Shown: positions 33,473 to 44,799 of the stretch, piece by piece | Position numbering within the stretch: position 1 is the stretch's first letter | How the letters are laid out: every line of letters begins with the position of its first letter | Source of the DNA: Bradyrhizobium sp. CB1015 | GTDB lineage: Bacteria > Pseudomonadota > Alphaproteobacteria > Rhizobiales > Xanthobacteraceae | Assembly: GCF_025200925.1 (NCBI RefSeq) | Contig: NZ_CP104174.1 | Span: forward strand, 7,254,001 to 7,318,000 | DNA length: 64,000 bases | Direction: 5' to 3' | Translations under genes and position numbers: made by a program | Notes under the pieces: model-generated | Database searches by the model: none | Seen by the model: only the letters and a program-made list of their open reading frames with translations | What the model was told of the DNA's origin: nothing

Positions 33473-35623
33473 ATGCGGCGGATCGGGGGACGGGACATCG
33501 TTGCGGCGATTCTGATCGCGCTCCTTGCGGGCGCGATCTTCACGTCGCCACCGCTGCAGACGCTGCAAGGCCTCTCGCTCGACATCCTCACCGCGCTGCG
33601 CGGCAAGATCATCGGCGAGCGCCGTGATCCCGCGACATCGCCGGTTGTCGTCGTGGCCATCGACGGCGAAACCTACGAAACACCGCCGTTCAAGGGATCG
33701 CCGACGCAGACCTGGACGCGCGAGATCGGCCGCGTGCTTGGCAGCATCAGCGACGGCGGCGCCAAGGTGATCGGCTTCGACGTGATCTTCAAGAACTCGA
33801 TCGAGCAGTCGGAGATTCCCTTTGGCGACGCGCCGCTCGGTGCCCGGATGCGCGGATTTGACCGGGACTATCTGATCGCGCTGCGGCAGATCTCCGACAA
33901 CGGCAAGCTGGTGCTCGGCGAGATCCTGAGCAACGACCATCCGGAAGTGCCCTACCGTGCGCAGCAATTGGCGGTGCGCAACAACGTCCGCGCGCTCAAT
34001 GTCCACACCGATGCGGACGATGTCATCCGGCGGATGCCGCTCAGCTTCTCCATCGACGGCAAGCCGGTGCCCGCAATGGCGGTCGAGCTCGCCGCCCGCG
34101 CGCTCGGCGCGAAGGTGGAGATTGCGCCATCCGGTGCGGCCGGGCTATCCGGCAACGCAATCCCGAGCGCCGTGCCGAACACGCTGACGCTCAATTTCCG
34201 CGGCCTCAGCCGCGACGTTCCGACCTTCTCCTTTGCCGATCTGCGCGCCTGCGTCGAAAAAGGCGACCGCGATTTCTTCCGGCGCGCCTTCGAGGGCAAG
34301 GTCGTTCTGCTCGGGACCGTCCTCAACTTCGAGGACCGCAAGCTCACCTCGATGCGCCTGTCCGGCGGCCATGACGGGACGCCGTCGGCACGATGTGCCC
34401 TGCCCGCGCCTGCCAGCACCGCGCAAAAGGCCCGTAGCGACGTCGCCGGTGTGTTCGTGCACGCCGCTGCGGTCCGAAACCTGATCGAGCGCGATGCCGT
34501 GACCGAGCTCGGCTTCCCCGCGCGGACCCTTCTCACGATCGCGTTCGCGGCCATCGTCGCCTGCGCGGCCGGCGTGCTCGCACCCAGCGCAGCGCTGATC
34601 GCCTGGCTCGGCCTCACCATCGCCTACGTGGTCGCTGCCGTCAGCGCATTCGTCCATGCCTTGGCGCTGCCGCTGACCGAGCCGGCGCTCGCCAGCCTTG
34701 CCGCGCTCGCGATCATGATCGGCTATCGCTTCGTGCTGGCCGACCGCGACGAGCGCTTTCTGCGCAAGAGCTTTGCCCTTTACCTCGCGCCCGAGGTGAT
34801 CGAGACCATGGTCGCCTCCGGCAAGATGCCGGCGCTCGGCGGCGAGACTCGCAACGTCACCATGTTCTTCTCCGACCTCAGCGGTTTTTCGTCGATCGCC
34901 GAGACGATGACGCCGGGCGAGCTGGTGACGCTGATGAACGAATATCTCTCCGCCATGACCGACATCATCGAAAGCCATGGCGGTTACGTCGACAAATATA
35001 TCGGCGATTCCATCGTCGCCATGTTCGGCGCACCGGCCGACGATCGCGCCCACGCGCGCAATGCGGTGCGTGCCGCGCTGAAGTGCCACGACAAGCTGGC
35101 GGAGCTCAATGCCGGCCATCCCGCCTTCGCCGGTCACGGCCTGTCGCATCGCATCGGGCTCAACAGCGGCGAAGCCGTGGTCGGCAATATCGGCTCGCGG
35201 CGCCGCTTCAACTATACCGTGATGAGCGACACCGTGAACGTCGCCTCGCGGCTCGAAGGCGCCAACAAATATTACGGCACCGCGATCATGGCCTCCGAAA
35301 CGACGATGGCGCAGACCGGCGATAGCTTCGCCTGGCGCGAGCTCGATGCGATCAGGGTGCAGGGCCGCGGCGAGGCGATCAGGGTGTTCGAGCCGCTCGC
35401 GGAAACCGGCGCGGAAAGCGCCGAGCAGGCGAAGATGGCCGCAGCATATGCGGAAGGGCTGGCGTGCTGGCGAGCGAGGGAGTTTGCGAAGGCGGCCGAT
35501 GCGTTCGACGGCGTCGCGAAGATCGATCCTGCGTCAGCTCGGTTCGCCAAGCGTGCGAAAATGCTGACGGAGACTCCGCCGCCGCCGGACTGGACACCGG
35601 TCAATACGCTGGAAGGAAAGTAG
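33473..35623 (+). CDS. CHASE2-domain adenylate/guanylate cyclase (class III)
   Basis: A 716-residue protein: N-terminal membrane helix (residues 9-26), a periplasmic CHASE2 domain (VVVVAIDGETYETPPFKGSPTQTWTREIGRVLGSISDGGAKVIGFDVIF to about 340), three membrane helices (about 350-420), and a cytoplasmic cyclase domain. The latter has the metal-binding Asp in FFSDLSGF and in DSIVAMFGAP, plus GLNSGEAVVGNIGSRRRFNYTVMSDTVNVASRLE, so both halves of the active site are present. It makes cAMP or cGMP from ATP or GTP in response to an unknown periplasmic cue. No effector gene is adjacent. Confidence 0.93.
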   Translation: MRRIGGRDIVAAILIALLAGAIFTSPPLQTLQGLSLDILTALRGKIIGERRDPATSPVVVVAIDGETYETPPFKGSPTQTWTREIGRVLGSISDGGAKVIGFDVIFKNSIEQSEIPFGDAPLGARMRGFDRDYLIALRQISDNGKLVLGEILSNDHPEVPYRAQQLAVRNNVRALNVHTDADDVIRRMPLSFSIDGKPVPAMAVELAARALGAKVEIAPSGAAGLSGNAIPSAVPNTLTLNFRGLSRDVPTFSFADLRACVEKGDRDFFRRAFEGKVVLLGTVLNFEDRKLTSMRLSGGHDGTPSARCALPAPASTAQKARSDVAGVFVHAAAVRNLIERDAVTELGFPARTLLTIAFAAIVACAAGVLAPSAALIAWLGLTIAYVVAAVSAFVHALALPLTEPALASLAALAIMIGYRFVLADRDERFLRKSFALYLAPEVIETMVASGKMPALGGETRNVTMFFSDLSGFSSIAETMTPGELVTLMNEYLSAMTDIIESHGGYVDKYIGDSIVAMFGAPADDRAHARNAVRAALKCHDKLAELNAGHPAFAGHGLSHRIGLNSGEAVVGNIGSRRRFNYTVMSDTVNVASRLEGANKYYGTAIMASETTMAQTGDSFAWRELDAIRVQGRGEAIRVFEPLAETGAESAEQAKMAAAYAEGLACWRAREFAKAADAFDGVAKIDPASARFAKRAKMLTETPPPPDWTPVNTLEGK

Positions 35624-35627
35624 CGGC

Positions 35628-36016
35628 CTCTTACCCTCCCCTGGAGGGCAGGGCTATCGCATATGACTTGTGGCGGCGGCCTGCGCGCACGCCTCGTCCT
35701 TCGAGACGGCGCTTACGCGCCTCCTCAGGATGAGGCTAATCAGCGTCAGTGTTCGTTGAAACTGCTGCCGCGCACTCCGCCCTCATCCTGAGGAGCCCGC
35801 CCAAAGCGGGCGTCTCGAAGGATGGCTGCAGGGAAAAGCTCTCAAATGCGATAGCCCTCTCCTGGAGGGGGAGGGTCGGCTCACATGGAGCGCAGCGAAA
35901 TGTGAGACGGGGTGGGGTGACAGTCTCTCCACCTCGCACAGTGCCCGTGTGGAGAGAGCACCCCACCCCGCTCGCGCTGCGCGCGATCGACCCTCTCCCT
36001 CCAGGGGAGGGTAAGA
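35628..36016. repeat. Composite repeat: nested inverted repeat copy 3 inside a second inverted repeat
   Basis: The nested element (35653-35856) is flanked by GGGCTATCGCAT and ATGCGATAGCCC. It is embedded in a second repeat that begins TACCCTCCCCTGGAGGG at 35632 and continues as CTCTCCTGGAGGGGGAGGG from about 35857 to GGGAGGGTAAGA at 36016. The outer unit is found once here. Confidence 0.85.
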
Positions 36017-36027
36017 GTGATGATCGC

Positions 36028-38156
<2,129 letters not shown>

Positions 38157-38469
38157 AGCGCCGCGCGGAACCGCGATGTCTCTCGTTGCCACTTACCTTC
38201 GTATATAGCGCCCCATCCTTTGGATAGAGGCCCTTTACCTCCGTACAATTGAGCGGGGCAGGCCCACGCCCTAACGTGACGGCATTCGGCGCCCTGGCGC
38301 TGGTGGCATCGAACCTCCCTACCCTCGGCGCAAGGCGGCCAACCCTGTCCGGTCGTCTGCGCCGCTTTTTTCAGCAGGCCAACGGCGCGCTCAAGTATTT
38401 TCCCGCCGACAGGCCGCGCCATTTCGGCTGGACGGTCGGCTTTCGTGCCGAACCCGGGAGTTGTGCATA
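38157..38469. other. Gene-free region of 313 bases between pobR and the NYN gene
   Basis: No convincing frame. It holds an AT-rich stretch near 38200-38240 (CCTTCGTATATAGCGCC) that may carry the promoter of the next gene. Confidence 0.55.
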
Positions 38470-39081
38470 ATGTCTTCGCTTGGGAAGAGCGCGCTCTTTA
38501 TCGACGGCTCCAACCTCCATGCCACCGCCAAGGCGCTCGGCTTCGAGATCGATTACAGACGCCTGCTCAGTGAATTTCAAAGCCGAGGTACGCTGTTACG
38601 GGCCTTCTACTACACGACCATCATCGAGGATCAGGAATATTCGTCGGTCCGCCCCTTGATCGATTGGCTCGACTACAACGGGTTCACCGTCGTCACCAAG
38701 CTCACCAAGGAGTTCATCGACGCCACCACCGGCCGCCGCAAGGTGAAGGGCAGCATGGATGTCGACCTTGCCGTGAGTGCAATGGAGCTCGCCCAGCACG
38801 TCGATCAGATCGTGTTGTTCTCGGGCGATGGGGACTTCCGTTCGTTGGTCGAGGCCTTGCAACGCCGCGGTGTCCGCGTGACCGTCGTCTCCACACTCTC
38901 CACTCAGCCGCCCATGGTCGCCGACGACCTGCGCCGGCAGGCGGACGCATTCATTGATTTGGTGGAGTTGAAGCCAAAAGTGGGGCGCGATCCACCCGAT
39001 CGGCCGGGATCGCGCGAGTTGCGGCAGCCACCGCAATTCCTCGCGCGCGGAACCATCAAGCGCGACGACCGGGTGGAATGA
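38470..39081 (+). CDS. NYN-domain (LabA/DUF88-type) putative nuclease
   Basis: Start ATG 38470, three codons after the first frame codon. A 203-residue protein with the PIN-like NYN fold: SALFIDGSNLHATAKALGF, KGSMDVDLAVSAMELAQHVDQIVLFSGDGDFRSLVEALQRRGVRVTVVS and ADDLRRQADAFIDL, with the acidic residues of the metal site (D in FIDGSN, MDVD and GDGDF) all present. NYN domains are usually RNases or RNA-modifying subunits. It does not share a product chain with the aromatic genes around it, so the link is location only. Confidence 0.82.
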   Translation: MSSLGKSALFIDGSNLHATAKALGFEIDYRRLLSEFQSRGTLLRAFYYTTIIEDQEYSSVRPLIDWLDYNGFTVVTKLTKEFIDATTGRRKVKGSMDVDLAVSAMELAQHVDQIVLFSGDGDFRSLVEALQRRGVRVTVVSTLSTQPPMVADDLRRQADAFIDLVELKPKVGRDPPDRPGSRELRQPPQFLARGTIKRDDRVE

Positions 39082-39104
39082 ACAGAGGACGGCCGGCCGG
39101 CACC

Positions 39105-39731
39105 TCACACGTCGAAGAACACCGTCTCCTCCGGCCCCTGCAGATTGATCGTGAAGGAGTACACGATCTTGCCGGCGCGCTCGCTGCGGGTTGCGATCAA
39201 CGTCTTGCGGCGCACCGGCTGCTCGATCAGGTTGAGCACGGGATCGGCGGCGTTGGCCGCCTCCTCGTCCGAGAAGTAGAGCCGGGTGTTGAGGCCGATG
39301 TTGATGCCGCGCGCGACGATCCAGACGTTGACGTGCGGCGCGCATTTGCGCCCCGTCCTGTCGGTGATCGCGCCCGGCTTGATGGTCTCGAAGGTGACGA
39401 GGCCGCTGTCGAAGTCGGAGCCGGCGCGGCCCCAGCCGCGAAACTCGTCATCCAGCGCGCCGGCCGAGCGATCGGCGGGATGGTTGTAGCGGCCGGCCGC
39501 ATTGGCCTGCCAGATCTCCAGCAGCACGTCCCGTAGCGGCGTGCCGGTGCCGTCGAGCACCTTGCCCTCCAGCGTGATGCGTTCGCCCTTGGTGTTCGGC
39601 GTCACCAGCACGTTGGAGAAGTTCTTCTCGAAGATGTCGAAGCCGGCCATGGCCGGGATCAGACCGATATGGACGTAAGGCCCGGCGGTCTGCGAGGCGG
39701 TTTCCTTGAGGTAGTTGAGCGGCTGCGTCAT
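39105..39731 (-). CDS. pcaG: Protocatechuate 3,4-dioxygenase alpha subunit
   Basis: A 208-residue protein that starts LNYLKETASQTAGPYVHIGLIP, the conserved alpha-subunit N-terminus, then GERITLEGKVLDGTGTPLRDVLLEIWQANAAGRYNHPADR, a strand motif of intradiol dioxygenases, and CAPHVNVWIVARGINIGLNTRLYFSDE. As in other alpha subunits, the iron ligands lie in the beta subunit. With PcaH it opens protocatechuate to 3-carboxymuconate. The start lies 6 bases after the pcaH stop. Confidence 0.95.
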   Translation of the reverse strand: MTQPLNYLKETASQTAGPYVHIGLIPAMAGFDIFEKNFSNVLVTPNTKGERITLEGKVLDGTGTPLRDVLLEIWQANAAGRYNHPADRSAGALDDEFRGWGRAGSDFDSGLVTFETIKPGAITDRTGRKCAPHVNVWIVARGINIGLNTRLYFSDEEAANAADPVLNLIEQPVRRKTLIATRSERAGKIVYSFTINLQGPEETVFFDV

Positions 39732-39736
39732 GGGCT

Positions 39737-40576
<840 letters not shown>

Positions 40577-40626
40577 TCATGAGCCGCCCTATTCTCAAGA
40601 TAAATAGATGAATTATAATGAATTGC

Positions 40627-41547
40627 ATGAAGGAAATCGATCATTTGGCCCTCGACGGCCACGCCCTCGAACTATTCCTCGCCGTGCTGGAGGAAGGATC
40701 GGTGACGGCCGCGGCGACGCGGCTCGGCCTGACGCAATCGGCCGTCAGCCACGCCCTGAACAAGCTGCGGCGCATTGCCGGCGATCCGCTGTTCGCCAAG
40801 TCCGGCCGCGGCATCGTCGCCACGGCTCGTGCCCAGGCGCTGGCCGGCAAGGCACGCGCGCTGATCGACGAGATGCGCAGCTTCGCCGGCGGCGTCAGCT
40901 TCGCGCCGGAGGAGGCCCAATTGTCGCTGACGATCGCCGCCAACGACTTCCAGCGCGACCTGCTGCTGCCGCGGTTCTTCGATCACGTCGCCGCACAAGT
41001 GAAGAGCCTGAACCTGCGCGTGATCCCCTCGCAATCGCCCTCGCCCGCGATTCTGCGCGAGAACCGCTGCGACCTCCTGATCACGCCGCTGCCGCCCTCC
41101 GGCGTCGACATCGTGCAGAAGCGGCTGCTGAGGGATCACTACGTCTGCTACTACGATGCAAAGGCACGTGCCGCGCCGGCCAGCCGCAATGCCTATCTCG
41201 CGGCGCGTCACATCACGGTGGTCTATACCGACAATGAGCGGCTCGACTTCGACCGCCGGCTGGCGGCGAACGGGTTTCACCGCGACATCGCGATCTCCGT
41301 GCCGAGCTTCTCCGGCGTGCCGTCGTTCCTGCGCGGCTCGCAGATGCTGGCGAGCATGCCGAGCCTGCTCGCGTCCGGCGTGATGCGCGGCTTTGCGCAA
41401 ACACCGATCCCGCTGGCGTCCCGCACGAAGACCTTAGCCGAGCTGCCTATGTTCATGGTCTGGCACCAGCGCTACCAGAAGGACCCCGCCCATCGCTGGG
41501 TCAGGAGCCAGCTCGAGGCCGTCGCTGCGACGGCCGCCGAGTTCTGA
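40627..41547 (+). CDS. LysR-type transcriptional regulator divergent from pcaHG
   Basis: Start ATG 40627 (a first-frame ATG is three codons earlier). A 306-residue protein with the LysR helix-turn-helix (HALELFLAVLEEGSVTAAATRLGLTQSAVSHALNKLRRIAGDPLFAKSGRGIVATARAQAL) and a typical effector-binding domain. It probably controls pcaHG, as divergent LysR genes often do. It belongs to the long-HTH group (SAVSHALNKLR) rather than showing a clear PcaQ feature, so no symbol is given. Confidence 0.88.
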   Translation: MKEIDHLALDGHALELFLAVLEEGSVTAAATRLGLTQSAVSHALNKLRRIAGDPLFAKSGRGIVATARAQALAGKARALIDEMRSFAGGVSFAPEEAQLSLTIAANDFQRDLLLPRFFDHVAAQVKSLNLRVIPSQSPSPAILRENRCDLLITPLPPSGVDIVQKRLLRDHYVCYYDAKARAAPASRNAYLAARHITVVYTDNERLDFDRRLAANGFHRDIAISVPSFSGVPSFLRGSQMLASMPSLLASGVMRGFAQTPIPLASRTKTLAELPMFMVWHQRYQKDPAHRWVRSQLEAVAATAAEF

Positions 41548-41646
41548 CATCCAGTTCTCAAGTCCTGATATCAGGTGCCGCGCTTCGCAAGACTGCCCTT
41601 CCCAAACCCACTGGTTGCGCGGGGGGAGCCGCGCTAAAATCCCCCC

Positions 41647-42951
41647 ATGACAGTGACTGACATTGCGAGCCGGACCTACAATCACAGCTGGCGGCTGGAT
41701 CCCATCATCCGCAGCCTGCTCGATACCGACTTCTACAAACTATTGATGTTGCAGATGATTCGGGAGGACTACCCGGATCAACAGGTGACCTTCTCGGTCA
41801 TCAACCGCTCGCGCCATGTGCGGCTTGCCGAGATCATCGACGAGGGCGAGCTGCGCGCCCAGCTCGACCATGCCCGCACCATCCGCTTCACCAAGAAAGA
41901 GCTGATCTGGCTGGCCGGTAACACCTTCTACGGCAAGACCCATATGTTCTCGGCGGATTTCATCCGCTGGCTGGCGGAATTCCGTTTGCCCGAGTACGAG
42001 CTGCGCAAGGTCGAGGGCCAGTACGAGCTGCATTTCCACGGACCCTGGACCCACACCACGATGTGGGAGATTCCGGCGCTTGCGATCCTCAACGAGCTGC
42101 GTTCGCGTGCGGCCATGAAGGGCCGCGGCCGCTTCGAGCTCGACGTGCTCTACGCCCGCGCCAAGGCCAAGCTGTGGACCAAGGTCGAGCGGCTGCGCCA
42201 GCTCGAAAACCTGCGGCTCTCCGACTTCGGCACGCGCCGCCGTCACGGCTTCCTCTGGCAGCGCTGGTGCGTCGAGGCGGTGAAGGAAGGCCTGGGCCCT
42301 TCCTTCATCGGCACCTCCAACGTGCTGCTCGCGATGGACAACGATCTCGAAGCCATCGGCACCAACGCGCACGAGCTGCCGATGGTGGCAGCCGCGCTCG
42401 CCAGGGACGACGAGGAATTGCGCTGGGCGCCCTACCGCATTCTCGACCAGTGGCGTCAGACTTACGGCGGCAACCTCCTGATCGCGCTGCCCGACGCCTT
42501 CGGCAGCAGGGCCTTCCTTCGCGATGCACCGGAATGGGTCGCCGATTGGACCGGCTTCCGCCCCGACAGCGCGCCGCCGATCCAGGCCGGCGAGGAGATC
42601 ATCGCCTGGTGGCAGAAGAAGGGGCGCAACCCCAAGGACAAGCTGCTCGTCTTCTCCGACGCGATGGACGTCGGCTCGATCGAGGACACCTATCGCCACT
42701 TCGCCGGCCGCGTGCGGCTCTCCTTCGGCTGGGGCACCAACCTGACCAACGACTTCGTCGGCTGCACGCCGGACGGCTCGATCAGCCTCGATCCGATCTC
42801 GCTGGTCTGCAAGGTCTCGTCGGTCGACGGCCGTCCGGCCGTCAAGCTCTCCGACAATCCGGAGAAGGCGACCGGCCTGCCCTCGGAAATCGAGCGTTAT
42901 CTGCGGGTATTCGGCGACGCCGGTCGCGTGCGCAAGCCGGTGCTGGTGTAG
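41647..42951 (+). CDS. pncB: Nicotinate phosphoribosyltransferase
   Basis: A 434-residue protein with the start [30 protein letters not shown], the conserved NAPRTase N-terminus, then [34 protein letters not shown] and [47 protein letters not shown], and [34 protein letters not shown], the phosphate- and PRPP-binding region. It salvages nicotinate to NaMN in NAD synthesis. It follows a 99-base gap and has no operon partner here. Confidence 0.97.
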   Translation: MTVTDIASRTYNHSWRLDPIIRSLLDTDFYKLLMLQMIREDYPDQQVTFSVINRSRHVRLAEIIDEGELRAQLDHARTIRFTKKELIWLAGNTFYGKTHMFSADFIRWLAEFRLPEYELRKVEGQYELHFHGPWTHTTMWEIPALAILNELRSRAAMKGRGRFELDVLYARAKAKLWTKVERLRQLENLRLSDFGTRRRHGFLWQRWCVEAVKEGLGPSFIGTSNVLLAMDNDLEAIGTNAHELPMVAAALARDDEELRWAPYRILDQWRQTYGGNLLIALPDAFGSRAFLRDAPEWVADWTGFRPDSAPPIQAGEEIIAWWQKKGRNPKDKLLVFSDAMDVGSIEDTYRHFAGRVRLSFGWGTNLTNDFVGCTPDGSISLDPISLVCKVSSVDGRPAVKLSDNPEKATGLPSEIERYLRVFGDAGRVRKPVLV

Positions 42952-43195
42952 TCCCTCCCAAACTCTCTCCATTGGGTAAATCGCGCACGAGGAATCCGCG
43001 GCATCTTTCATCGATTCCGCTCCGGTTGCCCGTTGGCCGGCATTTGATGCGATTTGCAGGCGCCTGCTTCACAAGGGCTTCACCCTGCGACGCGGTCCTC
43101 CGCGCCTTTCAGGTCGAGTTAAGCAGCCATCTCGTCTACTTGGCGTTGCAGGCGCAAACGCGCTGTTGGGAGCATCGATCGACTTGGGGACTAGC

Positions 43196-44509
43196 GTGTT
43201 CAGCAGAACAGCGGCGTCGGCGGAGGGCGGCAACCTCCTTCACGTCATCAAGCTCGTCTTGCCCTTCGTGATGGTCGTCGTGCTCCAGGCGGCGATCGCG
43301 GGATTCAGTCTCGAGGTGATGTCGTCGGTCCGCGCCTATGTCGCCGGCGAAGCACTCTGGTCGCGCTCGCAGAAGAATGCCGTCTATTTCCTCAATCTCT
43401 ATCTGCATTAGGGCGAACCGAGCCAGTTCGCGCAATATCAGGCTTCACTCGCCGTCCCCATCGGCGACGAGTTCGCGCGCTGGGCGCTGGAGCGCGATCC
43501 GGTCGACGTCGAGGCCGCCCGCATCGGCTTTCGGCAAGGCGGCAACCATCCCGACGACGTCCCGGGGCTGATCTGGCTGTTCCGCTATTTCAACCGCGTC
43601 AGCTTCCTTCAGGACGCGATCAGGGAGTGGGCCGCCACCGATCCCATGCTGCTGGAGCTCAGCGTGTTCGGCGAGGTCATCCGATCCGAGCTGGAGAAAG
43701 GTCCCATTCAGGACGATAGCCGCCTGCAATTCCTGTCATCGCGGCTATCGGAGCTCAATGCCCAGTTCACGGTGCATGCCAAGCGGTTCTCCACCGTCCT
43801 CGGTGAAGGATCCCGGGCAATCAAGCTGACGCTGACGGGCATCAACATCCTCACCGCCGCGGCGCTGATCCTGCTCCTGATCTGGCATACGCGGCGGCTG
43901 GTGCGGCAACGGCAGGCATTCGAAGGCGCTTTGCATGCCGAGAAGGAGCGCCTGGCCTGGCAGGCATCGCACGATTGGTTGACCGGCCTCTCCAACCGCC
44001 GCGCCTTCGAGGCACGCCTGCAAGCCGAGCTGGACAATGCCGCAGCGGGGGCGCTCGCCCTCATCCTGCTCGACCTCGACCAGTTCAAGAGCGTCAACGA
44101 CAGCTGCGGCCACCTCGCCGGCGACCGCCTGCTCTGCCAGGTCTCTCGCCTGCTGCAACAAGACCGGCAGGCGCATGATCTGGTGGCCCGGCTCGGCGGT
44201 GACGAATTCGGCCTGATCCTGCCGCGATGCTCACCCTTCGATGCCGTCGACATCGCCGAGCGCCTGCGCCGGTCGCTGGAGCTGTTCAATTTCGCCTGGG
44301 ACGACCGGTACTTTGCCGTGACCGCCAGCATCGGCGTCGCCTGCATCGCCGACGGCAACATCACGGTCGAGGATGCGATGCGGCGCGCGGATGCCGCCTG
44401 CTACCGCGCCAAAGAAAAGGGACGCAACCGCGTTCAGGTCGAGAGCGGACGGCCGGATGTCGTCGTGGTCGCGCCGCGACCGCGCGAGGTCATCGCTGCA
44501 CAGGGCTGA
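43196..44509 (+). pseudogene. GGDEF-domain diguanylate cyclase interrupted by an in-frame TAG
   Basis: From GTG 43196 the frame codes a first membrane helix (LLHVIKLVLPFVMVVVLQAAIAGFSLEVM), a sensor domain, a second helix (LTGINILTAAALILLLIW) and a GGDEF domain (HDWLTGLSNRRAFEARL, LDLDQFKSVNDSCGHLAGDRLLCQVSRLL, RLGGDEFGLIL) with active-site residues intact. TAG at 43409-43411 cuts the frame after 71 residues, and the same register continues unbroken to 44509, so a single base change in a sense codon explains it. A product from the ATG at 43646 would keep the second helix and GGDEF but lose most of the sensor. No RxxD inhibitory site lies before GGDEF. Confidence 0.86.
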
Positions 44510-44799
44510 TTGCCGCCTGGCCCCAAATTCATCTTCAGCGACCATCGCAATCAGGTTGAGCCGCCTCAGGCCCACCCGATGGCGCCCCCGATCCAGCCCG
44601 GCGCGCCAGACAGTGCAGTGACACGGCACAGTTGTGACGCCGCGGCCACATCGATCTGAAAAAAGCAGCGCGCTTCGCATTCGGACACGTCGCATTGCGC
44701 CCCGGTCCACGATGGCCGGGACCTTCCTCGCTAAGCATGGCTGCGCCCGATGCTGCGGGTGCGAATCCGCCCGGACCGCGCCGCGAGAGGAGTTTGGAA

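Noticed and set aside
43412..43645. A frameshift in the broken diguanylate cyclase
   Set aside because: The two halves are in the same register; only the TAG at 43409 separates them, so no indel is needed.
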